The notes under the pieces: generated by a model
The model's database searches: none
The model's input: only the letters and a program-made list of their open reading frames with translations
What the model was told of the DNA's origin: nothing
Origin: G963677485 sp942492855
GTDB lineage: Bacteria > Armatimonadota > HRBIN16
Reading direction: 5' to 3'
Length of the DNA stretch: 64,000 nucleotides
Assembly (NCBI GenBank): GCA_942492855.1
Contig: OW818647.1
Location: 1,860,001 to 1,924,000 of the forward strand
Program-made: the position numbers and the translations under genes
Shown here: piece by piece, positions 26,798 through 36,014 of the stretch
Layout of the letters: every line of letters starts with the position of its first letter
Position numbering within the stretch: the first letter of the stretch is position 1

Positions 26798-28337
26798 GTG
26801 GATATCAATCATACGCCATCATATTAGGGCCAAACAAGAACATAGATTATTGGTGCAGGCGATGCGCAACGACCCTCTCCCTGCTCCGTCGGGGTGTTTA
26901 AAGCAACGTCTATTGGCCGATGCAGCGGCAGCCTCACGGCTGTCACATACCCAAGTTACACGCCCAAGGCTGCTGTGGGCAGTTCCAGCCGTCGTGCTGG
27001 CGATGGCGTTGATTGGAGTGGTCTGGGGTGTGAATTCGCACCGAAATGATTCCGTGAACCCTGCAAGAATAGCTCAGCAGCCCGCCAGCGTCCGGTCGGA
27101 CACTCACCCGGTGAAGCCGGCAGGTAGACACGACATTAAGGTTATCGCGCCGGTTGTGCGAAAGGCGGCTATGGTGAGCACCACCAAAGGCCACCCGAAG
27201 ACGCATCGGTACCCTGCTGTATCTCCTCAACAGCCGCAGCGAGTTGAGCGTGTGGTCGCGCTAAGGCGTATAGCCAGTGCACCCCTATACACGCCCTTAC
27301 CGACCCAGAACGACTTAATCCCTGATCAGTATGTAGTAAAGCAGCGGCTGGTAAAGCATAACTCTATTCGATTAATGGATACAGTTGATGAAAGTAAATT
27401 TGACGCCTTGAGCAGTTTTGATACCACGACTGAGACACCGTCGATCAACGTGACTGTTCTCCGTGCCTGCAAATATGACACCGGGTGGTATGTATATGCA
27501 TCGGCCTGGAACAAGGACGAGGAAGGCCGCAGTGTAAAAACTGAGTGGACAATTACCGATGACCCTCACGCCCAACGAACTCAAGAACTGGGATTGATAC
27601 CGAGCCGGGCTGCTGACACCGCCAACGGTCCTTATGCAGCGATTCGGGAACCTTTGCTGGTTATCGGTAACCAAATCCGCTTGCTGTCAGCTCAGCTCAA
27701 GAAATTACAATCTGATCTGAAATTCATGACTGCGCAGCAGAATCTGTCCTTAAAATATAGGGAAACAGCGAAGAGAAGTGAAAGTCTGTCCCCCAAGCAA
27801 CAGGTGTTGCCACAACTAAAAGCTGACATGAAACAACTGCGCGAGCAGATAACGGAACACACGGTGGCATTGGCTGCCGCACAGCGGTTGGTTGCACTCG
27901 CTAAGCCAGTCGATATCGTGCTGAAGTCCGCCAGAATACGCCAGGCCGCGGAGGCACTCTCTAAAGTGACCTCGCTAAAGATCACCGTCGACGCGAAAGT
28001 GCCGAACGACATCAGCGTGAAGACTGAGGCGCGCGGAGTGCCCCTTGGCGCAGTGTTGGAAGTGATCGCCAGCGCAGCTCACCTGAGCATATCACCAGGT
28101 AAAGCCGGAGGTTTGATATTGATGTCCACTGGCAAGACGTCAAAACAAGTGAATGAGATCAACCTGGGACCTAATGCACCGTGGAGCAGCGAATGGCCGC
28201 AGCAAATTGACGAAGCGATATACTGCCCTGTTGGGCTTAGATGGTTAAATCTATACGGTGCTGTGCGAGACCAGACGCCGATGCCCACTATAGTACCGAC
28301 GTCTGACATTCCGGTCGCCGATGTAAAAACAGACTGA
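26790..28337 (+). CDS. Membrane protein with STN-like domain, probable anti-sigma partner
   Basis: 515 residues. A short cytoplasmic N-terminus (~60 residues) precedes one membrane helix (61-81, LLWAVPAVVLAMALIGVVWG), then a long extracytoplasmic part: a basic, proline-rich linker, a helical region (~300-365, QLKKLQSDLKFMTAQQ) and a domain at 374-448 resembling the STN/secretin short domain (VDIVLKSARIRQAAEALSKV, then VPLGAVLEVIASAAHLSISP). It overlaps the sigma-factor gene by eight bases, as anti-sigma factors often do, but I see no zinc-binding anti-sigma motif. The sigma-binding role is therefore inferred from position and topology. A damaged copy of its last ~90 codons lies at 28800-29070. 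Confidence 0.7.
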   Translation: MNKWISIIRHHIRAKQEHRLLVQAMRNDPLPAPSGCLKQRLLADAAAASRLSHTQVTRPRLLWAVPAVVLAMALIGVVWGVNSHRNDSVNPARIAQQPASVRSDTHPVKPAGRHDIKVIAPVVRKAAMVSTTKGHPKTHRYPAVSPQQPQRVERVVALRRIASAPLYTPLPTQNDLIPDQYVVKQRLVKHNSIRLMDTVDESKFDALSSFDTTTETPSINVTVLRACKYDTGWYVYASAWNKDEEGRSVKTEWTITDDPHAQRTQELGLIPSRAADTANGPYAAIREPLLVIGNQIRLLSAQLKKLQSDLKFMTAQQNLSLKYRETAKRSESLSPKQQVLPQLKADMKQLREQITEHTVALAAAQRLVALAKPVDIVLKSARIRQAAEALSKVTSLKITVDAKVPNDISVKTEARGVPLGAVLEVIASAAHLSISPGKAGGLILMSTGKTSKQVNEINLGPNAPWSSEWPQQIDEAIYCPVGLRWLNLYGAVRDQTPMPTIVPTSDIPVADVKTD

Positions 28338-28433
28338 CATCGAGATAGAGATCATCCGGTAGTTAGTCGTCGTAACCTCAAGTCTTGAAACACTGCAAGA
28401 GAACGAAAGAATTTGCTCAATGGAGGACAGAAA

Positions 28434-28751
28434 ATGGCATTCGCCAGGATTATCATTATCATTGGAATTACGCTGTTGATTATTGCATGGGTGTCAGCCG
28501 CGGTCATTCCAATACAAGCGCGGAATGACTTTACTAGATTGGTGCATGAGTCTGGTGGTAGCTTGTCGACTCCCGGTGACTATATGGGAATCTACCAGCA
28601 GATTTGCGCGAACCGAAGGATGCTGCAGGATTTCTATATTGGAATGGCAGGGCTTATCTGTTTGGGTGTTGGTCTACTTTGTTGGAAAGAGCATATCAGA
28701 CCATCAAATGGAGCCAATGCAATGTGTGGAAATGGGCAAAAGAATGAATGA
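28434..28751 (+). CDS. Small two-helix membrane protein, unknown function
   Basis: 105 residues from ATG 28434, fixed by GGAGG seven bases upstream. Helices at about residues 4-24 (ARIIIIIGITLLIIAWVSAA) and 69-86 (MAGLICLGVGLLCW) enclose a polar loop with GDYMGIYQQICANRRML. I do not recognise the family. It follows the STN protein by 96 bp and may share its transcript. The C-terminal tail (SNGANAMCGNGQKNE) is polar. Confidence 0.6.
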   Translation: MAFARIIIIIGITLLIIAWVSAAVIPIQARNDFTRLVHESGGSLSTPGDYMGIYQQICANRRMLQDFYIGMAGLICLGVGLLCWKEHIRPSNGANAMCGNGQKNE

Positions 28752-28799
28752 TTGCATCCACTCAGCCATCGGCGATGGGTTCCATCAACCCTGGGGCCA

Positions 28800-29070
28800 T
28801 AGAGGGTGCTGTACTAGAAGTGATCGCCAGTGCCGCACACCTGACCATATCACCGGGCAAGATGGCGGGCTGATACTGGTGTTACCTGGTAAGACACCAG
28901 AACGAACACAACAAATCAGCCAAAGCCCCAATTCACCGTGGAGCAGCGACTGGGCAATGATGGATGACGGCTCCCTGATCTGTCCTGTAGGCCGCAGATT
29001 GTTAAATCTATACGGTGCTGTGCGAGACCAGTCGCCGATGCCCACAGTTGTACCGACTTTTGACAGGTAA
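28800..29070 (+). pseudogene. Truncated, frameshifted copy of the 3' end of the STN-domain gene
   Basis: Translation from 28804 gives GAVLEVIASAAHLTISPGK, nearly identical to residues 420-438 of the protein at 26790-28337, then meets an in-frame stop (TGA 28867-28869). One base over, the similarity continues (GGLILVLPGKTPE, SPWSSDW, LLNLYGAVRDQSPMPTVVP) to the stop at 29070. So about 90 codons were copied, followed by a one-base indel. The 5' edge of the copy coincides with a half copy of the family A repeat (CGATGGGTTCCATC, 28770-28783), suggesting the element was at the breakpoint. Confidence 0.8.
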
Positions 29071-29095
29071 GTCGTCCAAATACAGGAGGTTACCT

Positions 29096-30205
29096 ATGAA
29101 ATACCACAAGAACGCAGTTTCTGCTTTAACGCTCATGGCAGTGATATCTTCTGCTGCCATGGCGTCTCAGGTAGTAAAACCAATGGCCGGCACCAGCATC
29201 ATAGTTGGTGCTGCTGAAAAGGAGGGTACCCGCAGCACGCGGCTGGTCGCCATTCCGGTCAAGCTGCCTGCGGTAGTGAGAGAGTTTAACTCAAAAGCAA
29301 ACAGTGATCCTGTAGGCAAAACTCAGCCTCCACTCACCGTGAATGAGCTGATCGCGGCGTTAAGTTCGGTAATAATCACACCCGACCCAAAGCAGGCCAC
29401 GAAACAGCAATTTGCAACAATACGGAAGATCATCACAAACAAAGCGTTAGCGGACGGTGCTTACCTTCAGAGTGTGAACAGATACCGACGCCTCGGACCC
29501 TATCAAGAGAGCAAGGTTGGCGGCTCGGATATATTCGAGTTCACCGTGTGGTCTGTGCGCCTGGTGCTACCACGAGATGGCGGCGTCGGCTCGTTCTCCA
29601 TCCGCGAGCGGTTCGTGAGTTATCGCATTCTGGAAATGGAAGCACAGGGCAAGCCGACATTGCAGGCGTCACGAGCTGCAGATATGTATCCCATCGGCTC
29701 AGGTACCTCCGATTTCGCGAATAGACTGGGGATGATGACCAGAGACTACAACGGCAACACCATCATCGTCGGTGCCCAGGCCCCAGACCAGGTTGAGGAG
29801 AGCCGCACCTTACCTGTACCCAGCAAACTGCCTGATGTGGTCAAGCAGTTCAATGTAAAGGCGCAGAACGACCCTATTGGCAAAACCCAACCTACACTCT
29901 CCGAGAAGGAGCTGCGGGCGGCCATACAGTGGGCGATATCGAACCGCGACCCTCAAGATAAGAGCTCAAACCCGTACAATACATTGCAGACGATACTGAC
30001 GAAAGGGGCGTTGGCGGACGGAGCCTATCTGAAGAGTATGAACAGATATGATTACCGTACGCGCTCATTAAGTATTGTTGCCGGGTTTGAACGACGCGTG
30101 TTTGGCGTGTGGACTATCGTCTTGGTAATGCCTCATGACGGTATCGAACAAACCTTCCCCATACGCGAGCAGTTCATCAGCCATAGTGTGCTGAGGACGT
30201 TCTGA
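29096..30205 (+). CDS. Secreted protein with two internal repeats, unknown function
   Basis: 369 residues from ATG 29096 with AGGAGG six bases upstream. Signal peptide about 1-23 (VSALTLMAVISSAAMAS). Two copies of a ~120-residue unit are clear: KLPAVVREFNSKANSDPVGK then KALADGAYLQSVNRY in the first, and KLPDVVKQFNVKAQNDPIGK then GALADGAYLKSMNRY in the second. Each ends in a strand-rich segment (VWSVRLVLPRDG / VWTIVLVMPHDG). I do not recognise the family. It closes the sigma-factor block and may be a target or periplasmic partner of that system, which is inference from position. Confidence 0.65.
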   Translation: MKYHKNAVSALTLMAVISSAAMASQVVKPMAGTSIIVGAAEKEGTRSTRLVAIPVKLPAVVREFNSKANSDPVGKTQPPLTVNELIAALSSVIITPDPKQATKQQFATIRKIITNKALADGAYLQSVNRYRRLGPYQESKVGGSDIFEFTVWSVRLVLPRDGGVGSFSIRERFVSYRILEMEAQGKPTLQASRAADMYPIGSGTSDFANRLGMMTRDYNGNTIIVGAQAPDQVEESRTLPVPSKLPDVVKQFNVKAQNDPIGKTQPTLSEKELRAAIQWAISNRDPQDKSSNPYNTLQTILTKGALADGAYLKSMNRYDYRTRSLSIVAGFERRVFGVWTIVLVMPHDGIEQTFPIREQFISHSVLRTF

Positions 30206-30239
30206 AGTAGATTTCGAGCTGCAGAAAAGATGGATCGGC

Positions 30240-30267
30240 CCCGGGGCACCGCAAGCGATGCCCCGGG
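30240..30267. terminator. Bidirectional hairpin between convergent genes
   Basis: CCCGGGGCA (30240-30248) pairs with TGCCCCGGG (30259-30267) around a 10-base loop, 34 bp after the plus-strand two-repeat gene and 9 bp after the stop of the minus-strand GH2 gene. It is well placed to end both transcripts, although it lacks a T-tract. Confidence 0.6.
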
Positions 30268-30276
30268 CTTCGTGCA

Positions 30277-32286
30277 TTATTCCGGGCAGATGTCCACCAG
30301 TTGCACGTTCCGCAACTCGCCTTCCAGTTGCCATGAGTTGGAGCCACTCACCAGCATGTTGTGCTGGTCGATGCTGAATCCGATGCAGTGTTTGCCCTCG
30401 TTCAACTCCGCAAATAGCTGGCCGTTTAGCAGGATCTTGCCGCCACCCTCACACTCCAGATGCGGGTAAAAGAGGGCGTCGGGGTCAAGCTCCACCAGAC
30501 CGGTGGTGCCGTCCCATTTGATTTCCTTGGCGCATCGAATGAACTGATCATCGCACTCGATGATGCGCTGATGCCACGGACCGATCTCCTCTGGAAGCAG
30601 CTTCCAGATGGCGCGGTCGTAGGTCAGTAAGCCGTTGATTTCTCCCTCAACATCCGTGGTCTGCGTATAAACTGCCGCGGCCAGACCCTGGCTTTTCAAC
30701 CAGCAGAGCCGCTTCATCAGCCGGATATACTGGCGCACCAGCTCTTCACGCGTGGCAAAGCTGCGATACCCGAAGTTGCGGTCCCACCACAGGTGTCCGG
30801 GCACCGCGTAGGCCAGTCCGCCGAATTCGCCCAGCACGCTGATGCGGGACTCCATCACCTCGAACATCCCGGGTCCCGGGTAGTTGTGCATGTCGATCAT
30901 GTCGCCATACCCGCGGTCCTCCCAGCCGGAGGGGCCGTTGACCAGCCGCGTGGTGTCGGCATTTTTCACGCGCTGCAGGATCGTGTTGGTGTCATGCTGT
31001 CCCCAGCCCTCATTAAACGGCACCCAGGCGACGATGCAGGGGTGTGCCCTGAGGGCTTCGATCATGCCGTCGAGTTCCACCAGGAAGTGAGCGGTGGCGG
31101 TGTCATCCAGCACGGTGTCGTCGACGGCACCGGGCGGAATAGCTTGATTGCCCACAAATCCGCTGGGCATGTCCTGCCAGACCATCAAGCCCAGCTTGTC
31201 GCACCAATAATACCAGCGCTCCGGCTCCACCTTGATGTGCTTGCGGGCCATGTTGTAGCCCAGTTCGCGGGTGGCTACCACATCAAAGCGCAGTGCTTCG
31301 TCCGTGGCGGGGAGGTACAGCCCATCGGGCCACCAGCCTTGATCAAGAGGGCCGATCATGAAGTATGGGCTGCCGTTCAGGAACATGCGCAGCACGCCGT
31401 CGGCATCGCGCCGGCGTTCGATGGTGCGCAGTGCGAAGTAGCTCTGCACCTCGTCGATTAGCTTGTCATCTTGCATCAGCTTCACGCTTAAGTCATACAG
31501 CGCGGGGTTTTCGGGTGACCACGGCCTGACGGCATCCAGCGTCATCTGTATGGGTTCGTTGGGCCAGCCAGAAGCGGTGCCCACTACCACACCATCCAGC
31601 ACAGCCTGGACCACCACACGCAGTTTCTGGCTTCCGGCAAAACTGTTCACCGTGATGACCGCCGATTCGGTCTCGAGGTCGCCCTCTGCCTTGACGCTGC
31701 TGATGCCGTTGGCGGCCACGGCCTCCAGCCAGACGGTCTGCCAGATGCCCGTCACGGGGGTATACCAGATGCCTTCAGGATGGAGCAACTGCTTCCCGCG
31801 CGGATAGCTCTTGGTGTTGGTGGGGTCCCAGACCGCCACGGTGATGGTCTGCTGACCCTCCACCAGCGCGTCGGTGATGTCAAACTGGAAGGGCAGATAT
31901 CCGCCCTTGTGCTCGCCCACCAACTGGCCGTTGATCCAGACCTGCGCATGCCAGTCCACGGCTCCAAAATGCAACCAGAGCCGGTTGCCATGCGTCAGGC
32001 TGTCGACCGTAAAGCTGCGCTGATACCATATCTTGTTCTCTGGCCCGACGCTCTTCTGCACACCGGAGAGCACAGATTCTACGGGATAGGGCACCAGGAT
32101 GTCACCATCGAACTGTTTTGGGGTGGGGGCTTCAGCAGGCACTATGGCGTAGTTCCAGGAGCCGTTCAGGTTCTGCCAGTTGCCGCGCACCATCTGCGGG
32201 CGGGGGTATTCCGGCCAGGGGCATTGCTTGTCTATTTTGTCTGACCACGGGGTCAGCATGTGCGTTGTGGGAAGGGGCTCTGTCAA
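30277..32286 (-). CDS. Glycoside hydrolase family 2 (beta-galactosidase/beta-glucuronidase type)
   Basis: 669 residues from a TTG at 32286, preferred because GGAGG lies seven bases upstream; the ATG at 32259 is the next option and the ATG at 32382 adds unrelated residues. The order is typical of GH2: sugar-binding jelly-roll (WYQRSFTVDSLTHGNRLWLH, VDWHAQVWINGQLVGEHKGG), Ig-like domain, TIM barrel. Catalytic motifs are intact: acid/base Glu in WVPFNEGWGQHDT and nucleophile Glu in ISVLGEFGGLAY. No signal peptide, so it probably acts on imported oligosaccharides. The exact sugar cannot be read from sequence. It is monocistronic. Confidence 0.92.
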   Translation of the reverse strand: MTEPLPTTHMLTPWSDKIDKQCPWPEYPRPQMVRGNWQNLNGSWNYAIVPAEAPTPKQFDGDILVPYPVESVLSGVQKSVGPENKIWYQRSFTVDSLTHGNRLWLHFGAVDWHAQVWINGQLVGEHKGGYLPFQFDITDALVEGQQTITVAVWDPTNTKSYPRGKQLLHPEGIWYTPVTGIWQTVWLEAVAANGISSVKAEGDLETESAVITVNSFAGSQKLRVVVQAVLDGVVVGTASGWPNEPIQMTLDAVRPWSPENPALYDLSVKLMQDDKLIDEVQSYFALRTIERRRDADGVLRMFLNGSPYFMIGPLDQGWWPDGLYLPATDEALRFDVVATRELGYNMARKHIKVEPERWYYWCDKLGLMVWQDMPSGFVGNQAIPPGAVDDTVLDDTATAHFLVELDGMIEALRAHPCIVAWVPFNEGWGQHDTNTILQRVKNADTTRLVNGPSGWEDRGYGDMIDMHNYPGPGMFEVMESRISVLGEFGGLAYAVPGHLWWDRNFGYRSFATREELVRQYIRLMKRLCWLKSQGLAAAVYTQTTDVEGEINGLLTYDRAIWKLLPEEIGPWHQRIIECDDQFIRCAKEIKWDGTTGLVELDPDALFYPHLECEGGGKILLNGQLFAELNEGKHCIGFSIDQHNMLVSGSNSWQLEGELRNVQLVDICPE

Positions 32287-32429
32287 CGTGGTGCCTCCGT
32301 ATTTGTATACTTGATGTATTGTGCGCCAGATGGCGGATGCAGTCAAGGGGGGGTGGTTGGTTGGCCCGGAGGAGATCATCAACAGATTGCACAGATTTCG
32401 GATGGCACGGCGGTAAAAATAACAGTTGC

Positions 32430-33060
32430 CACTGTCTGGGGCGGTTTTCTCCTAACCGTGCCGGTCTGGCGGATAGCATACACTAGCGCTCCTCCCGCCG
32501 CGACATAGATGTCTCGGCTATTGACAATCAAGACTGCTGAAGCAGTCTGAGGCCGCCGCAAGGCCATCCGGACACCCACGAAGTGGGTAAGATTCCTTAT
32601 AGCCACGGGTGAGCGAAGCGATACCCCTGGAAAAGGCCGCAGAACCCTACCCCCGGACGGGGGTCGTCCGATGATGGGTTTTGATGCAAAGCATCGCCTC
32701 ATCCCGAGTATCCGTGGTTCAGGCAAAAACCCGCCGATCTGGCAGTGGCCGGTTGTGGATTCACCCGATGACCAGCCCCCTTTCGACGGGTTCCATCGCC
32801 CCGTGAACGGGGCTCCATCACCCATCGCTAATCGGTTAGCAGCCCGCAAGCGGGCGCAGTGCCCTCCCAACGCCCGCCGGAACGCGGGCCGGTACTGATC
32901 AGCGACGGGTGAGAGCGCCCGTACCGGGACGCAGTCACGGACGGGCCGCCGAACCCGTCGCATGTGCCGTTCGCGATCATCGTAGCTGGTCAAACACGCT
33001 GCCGCGGGTTTAGTCACCCACACCACTCCGTTCCGGGAGCTGACGCTCCAGGAGCTGCGT
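32430..33060. repeat. Composite repeat island (families C, B, D, A, E in order)
   Basis: The gap 32287-33177 is almost entirely repeat-derived. Family C at 32430-32475 (GGGGCGGTTTTCTCCTAACC then GCCGGTCTGGCGG); half of family B at 32494-32550; family D at 32569-32668 (CACCCACGAAGTGGGT, then GAGCGAAGCGATACCCCTGG, then CCTACCCCC); family A at 32771-32970; family E at 32998-33060 (GCTGCCGCGGGTTTAGTCAC). The C then D order recurs at 51865-52036. Open frames through it on the minus strand are by-products and I see no real gene. Confidence 0.75.
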
Positions 33061-33177
33061 TGGTGCGGGTTCCTGCACCGCACGGCTGATCAACAGCGGC
33101 CGGTGTCGCTGCGCTCCGACCGGCGTAAGGCCCAACCCGCCACCTCCGCTATACCCGTCGCCCACCACCCACCCCTG

Positions 33178-34506
33178 CTATTCAGGCATGGTCACGGCTA
33201 CGGCGTAGCCAGGGGTTAGCCGTTTAGCCAGGTTGCGCACCTGATCGGGCGTCACGGCGTTGATGATACCCTCGTACTTCCGGTCGTATTCGCATCCCAG
33301 TCCTACCGCCTCATACCACCCGAGGTAGTAAGCGCGGTCACGCTGGCGTTGGTGTTTCAGCGCGTGATTGCCAATCAGCATCCGCTTAGCGCGCAGCACT
33401 TCGGCGTCCGTGGGCGGCTTGCTGACCAGCAGCTTCAGTTGGTTCACCAGTTGCTGCTTGGCTTCGTTCACCAGCATCACCGGCATGCCCGTGTTGGGGT
33501 CATCCATGCTGGTCAAGGTTTGCAAGTATAGCATGATCAGGCTGCCGTCGCGCAGGTCAGGGTAGAACCCGCCCAGCTCATATCCCATGCCGGCGCGGGT
33601 GCGCAGCTCGGTGAATACCCGGCTGCTTTTGCCGGTGCCCAGCAGAGTGGCCAGCACTTGAGCGGCGGGATAATCAGGGCTCAGCATCCCAGGGGCGGAG
33701 ACGCCCACCCCCAGATAGGCGGTGGCCGCGGGCATATCCTGCACATCGCTGAGCACGTCTCTGGTCGGCGACAAGGCTGGTGGGTCAGGCCTTGGGCTGC
33801 CGATCTTCGTGCGCCACTCACCCAGCAGAGTGTCAATGCGCTTGAACACCGTGGCCGACGGTAGACTACCCACCACCACCACCACCAGCCGATCGGCCGT
33901 GAGCTGACTGGCGGCGAAGCTGCGGCACTGCTGACCTGTGGCCGACTGCAGAAAGCTGCGGTCGCCGATCAGGCTGCGGCTGTAGCTGCTGAAGTCGGGC
34001 AAGGTGAGGTTTCGCAGCAGACGGAACGTGGCCCGAAACTGGCTGTTCTGCTCCGCTTCCAGGTCCGACAGGCAGACGGTGCGCGCATTCTCCAGCACGG
34101 CAGGTTCGAACTGAGGGTTTTTGATGGCGTCGCAGAGGAGATAGCTCGCGTTGGCAAACTGATCGGTCACGGTATTCACGCCCAGCTCGATCATATCGGG
34201 GGCGGGGTTGACATACACGGCACCGCCCACGCGGTCGATCTCACGGGCCAGCTCATCCGAACTCTGGTTCTCGCTGCTGCCAAATAGACTGCGGGCCACC
34301 AGATGCCGGATACCGGCTTGACCAGAGGGTTCTGCCCACAGACCCACTTTGAAAAAAGCCTGCATCGAGAGTATCCGCGCACCGGGTTCGGTGACCGCCA
34401 CCACGGTGACACCGTTGGATAGCACCATCCTGTCCACCGGCGGCATGAGGCAATATGCGGGCAGACAGAGCGTGATCAACGCCAAAATGGCGATCCAGCG
34501 TATCAC
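33178..34506 (-). CDS. M16 family peptidase-like protein lacking the zinc motif
   Basis: 442 residues with a signal peptide (1-19, IRWIAILALITLCLPAYC). Overall M16 architecture is recognisable (MVLSNGVTVVAVTEPGARIL, FAASQLTADRLVVVVVGSL, LATLLGTGKSSRVFTELRT, GMGYELGGFYPD). But the HxxEH zinc motif is replaced by HLVAR at residues 68-72, so it should be catalytically dead. In bacterial M16 pairs one subunit is active and the other shapes the cleavage chamber. It overlaps the active partner's stop by four bases (ATGA), the mark of tight co-expression. It is the inactive half of a periplasmic dimer. Confidence 0.88.
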   Translation of the reverse strand: MIRWIAILALITLCLPAYCLMPPVDRMVLSNGVTVVAVTEPGARILSMQAFFKVGLWAEPSGQAGIRHLVARSLFGSSENQSSDELAREIDRVGGAVYVNPAPDMIELGVNTVTDQFANASYLLCDAIKNPQFEPAVLENARTVCLSDLEAEQNSQFRATFRLLRNLTLPDFSSYSRSLIGDRSFLQSATGQQCRSFAASQLTADRLVVVVVGSLPSATVFKRIDTLLGEWRTKIGSPRPDPPALSPTRDVLSDVQDMPAATAYLGVGVSAPGMLSPDYPAAQVLATLLGTGKSSRVFTELRTRAGMGYELGGFYPDLRDGSLIMLYLQTLTSMDDPNTGMPVMLVNEAKQQLVNQLKLLVSKPPTDAEVLRAKRMLIGNHALKHQRQRDRAYYLGWYEAVGLGCEYDRKYEGIINAVTPDQVRNLAKRLTPGYAVAVTMPE

Positions 34507-35825
34507 TTACCGGCCTCGCTGCCCATCGGCTCTACCGTCACGATGGCACGCGGTCCATTGACCAGATAGTTGCGGGCGGCCGTCTGCACCTCTTGGATGG
34601 TCAAGCTTTGAAGGTCAGTGATGTAGCTCAGCGACTTGCGGTAGTCGGCGATGGAATCCATCAGCCCAAGGGAAGAGGACTGCCCTTCCAAGGTCTCCTC
34701 GGTGAAGAGCTGCTGCCCTGCAAGCTGCCGGATGGCTCTGCTCAGCTCCACATGAGTCGGGCCTTGCTCAGCCAGGCGGGCACATTCAGCCAGAACTCGC
34801 TGTTCGACATCACGGGCGTCCGTCTGGTTACCCAACGGGATACTCAGGTAGAGCAGTGTGGGCCATCGGCTGGTGGTGTAGCGGCCGTCGACCTGGCTGG
34901 CCAGCTTGTCGCGCAGCAACTGCTGTTTCAAGGATGCTTCAGGGGCAATGAGCAGATAGAGCAGGGCATCGCACGCCAAGGCATCGCGCCACTGGCCCGC
35001 GCCCGGTGCGACAAACCCGAACGCTACGGTGCGCTGTGACGATACAGAGAGCAGTTTTTGACCTACAATGCTGGTCGTACTCGGTCTCTGCGGGGCGGTT
35101 ATCGGGGGCAAGCTAACCGCTGTCCAGTTGCCGTAGTGCTTGCGCACCACCGGCAGGGCCTCTTCGCGGGTGATGTCACCCGTCAGAACCAGCGTGCAGT
35201 TGTTCGGCACAAAGTGGGTGCGGATGAACTGCAGGATGGATTCCCGTTTCAACCCCAGCACGCTCTGCTTGGTGCCGCCGATCGGGTGGGCGTAAGGGCT
35301 GGCGGGCATCAGCAGTGGCCAGAGCGCCTCCTCCGCCTGGAAGCGGGGTTCATTGCTGCGACGGGCTAACTCTTGCAGGATGATGAGCTGCTCGCGGTCG
35401 AACTCCTTTTCCGGCACCGTGGGGTTCTGCACCGCATCGGCGATGAGTGCATCCACCTCCTGCCAGTAGCTCTTGGAGACCACCGTGGAGAGCTGGATAG
35501 TGTCGCGGGTGGTGGTGGCCTGAAGGCTGGCGCCCATGCCCTCGATCTCGTTGTCCATTTCACCCGGCCCGCGGGTGGTGGTTCCACTGAAAATGATGTG
35601 TTCACACGCATGGGCCGCACCCAGCGCATTGGGGGCATCCGCCGCGGAGCCGCTGTGAACCCTCAGGTGGATGCTGACCAGCGGGGCCTCCGTGCGCGTA
35701 CACACGATCACCCTCAGACCGTTGGGCAGGCCCGTAAGGCTGACCTCGGGCTGCGCCTTCGCTCCTGTGGCGATCAGCAGCAGGCAGAGGAGGGCGTATG
35801 GGAGTGTATGCGCGAGAGTTCTCAT
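34503..35825 (-). CDS. M16 family zinc metallopeptidase (active subunit)
   Basis: 440 residues, signal peptide about 1-24 (TLPYALLCLLLIATGAKAQ). The inverted zinc motif is HACEH at residues 72-76, with the third ligand expected in the helix of REQLIILQELARR about 75 residues on. C-terminal half: FVAPGAGQWRDALACDALLY and related M16 inactive-domain features. The family degrades small peptides in an enclosed two-subunit chamber; the partner is the next gene, which overlaps by four bases. Probably a periplasmic oligopeptidase. No clear ribosome-binding site precedes the ATG. Confidence 0.9.
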   Translation of the reverse strand: MRTLAHTLPYALLCLLLIATGAKAQPEVSLTGLPNGLRVIVCTRTEAPLVSIHLRVHSGSAADAPNALGAAHACEHIIFSGTTTRGPGEMDNEIEGMGASLQATTTRDTIQLSTVVSKSYWQEVDALIADAVQNPTVPEKEFDREQLIILQELARRSNEPRFQAEEALWPLLMPASPYAHPIGGTKQSVLGLKRESILQFIRTHFVPNNCTLVLTGDITREEALPVVRKHYGNWTAVSLPPITAPQRPSTTSIVGQKLLSVSSQRTVAFGFVAPGAGQWRDALACDALLYLLIAPEASLKQQLLRDKLASQVDGRYTTSRWPTLLYLSIPLGNQTDARDVEQRVLAECARLAEQGPTHVELSRAIRQLAGQQLFTEETLEGQSSSLGLMDSIADYRKSLSYITDLQSLTIQEVQTAARNYLVNGPRAIVTVEPMGSEAGK

Positions 35826-36014
35826 TAGTTACAGTTAAACATCACACCGGGCAACGTGGCAAATGGGAGGGGTGGATTTGGGCGGGTGGGATGTTAACCA
35901 ATTGGTCACAATGGCTGCCGCGGGCTGATGGTCCCAGTCAAATACTCGTAAATGCAGATTGGGGTCGTGCGCTGAAAATCAATACATTCCGTCATGCCAC
36001 GCGCTAAAGCACAT

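Noticed and set aside
28483..29070. 195-residue plus-strand frame overlapping the small membrane gene
   Set aside because: Only its last ~70 residues are meaningful, as part of the broken STN copy; the first part is out of frame with the well-supported 28434-28751 gene.
28800..29070. Selenocysteine reading of the TGA in the STN-protein copy
   Set aside because: Similarity resumes in a different frame after the stop, so it is a frameshift and not a recoded codon.
32379..33083. 234-residue minus-strand frame between the GH2 and M16 genes
   Set aside because: It runs entirely through stacked repeat elements and has no ribosome site or domain.
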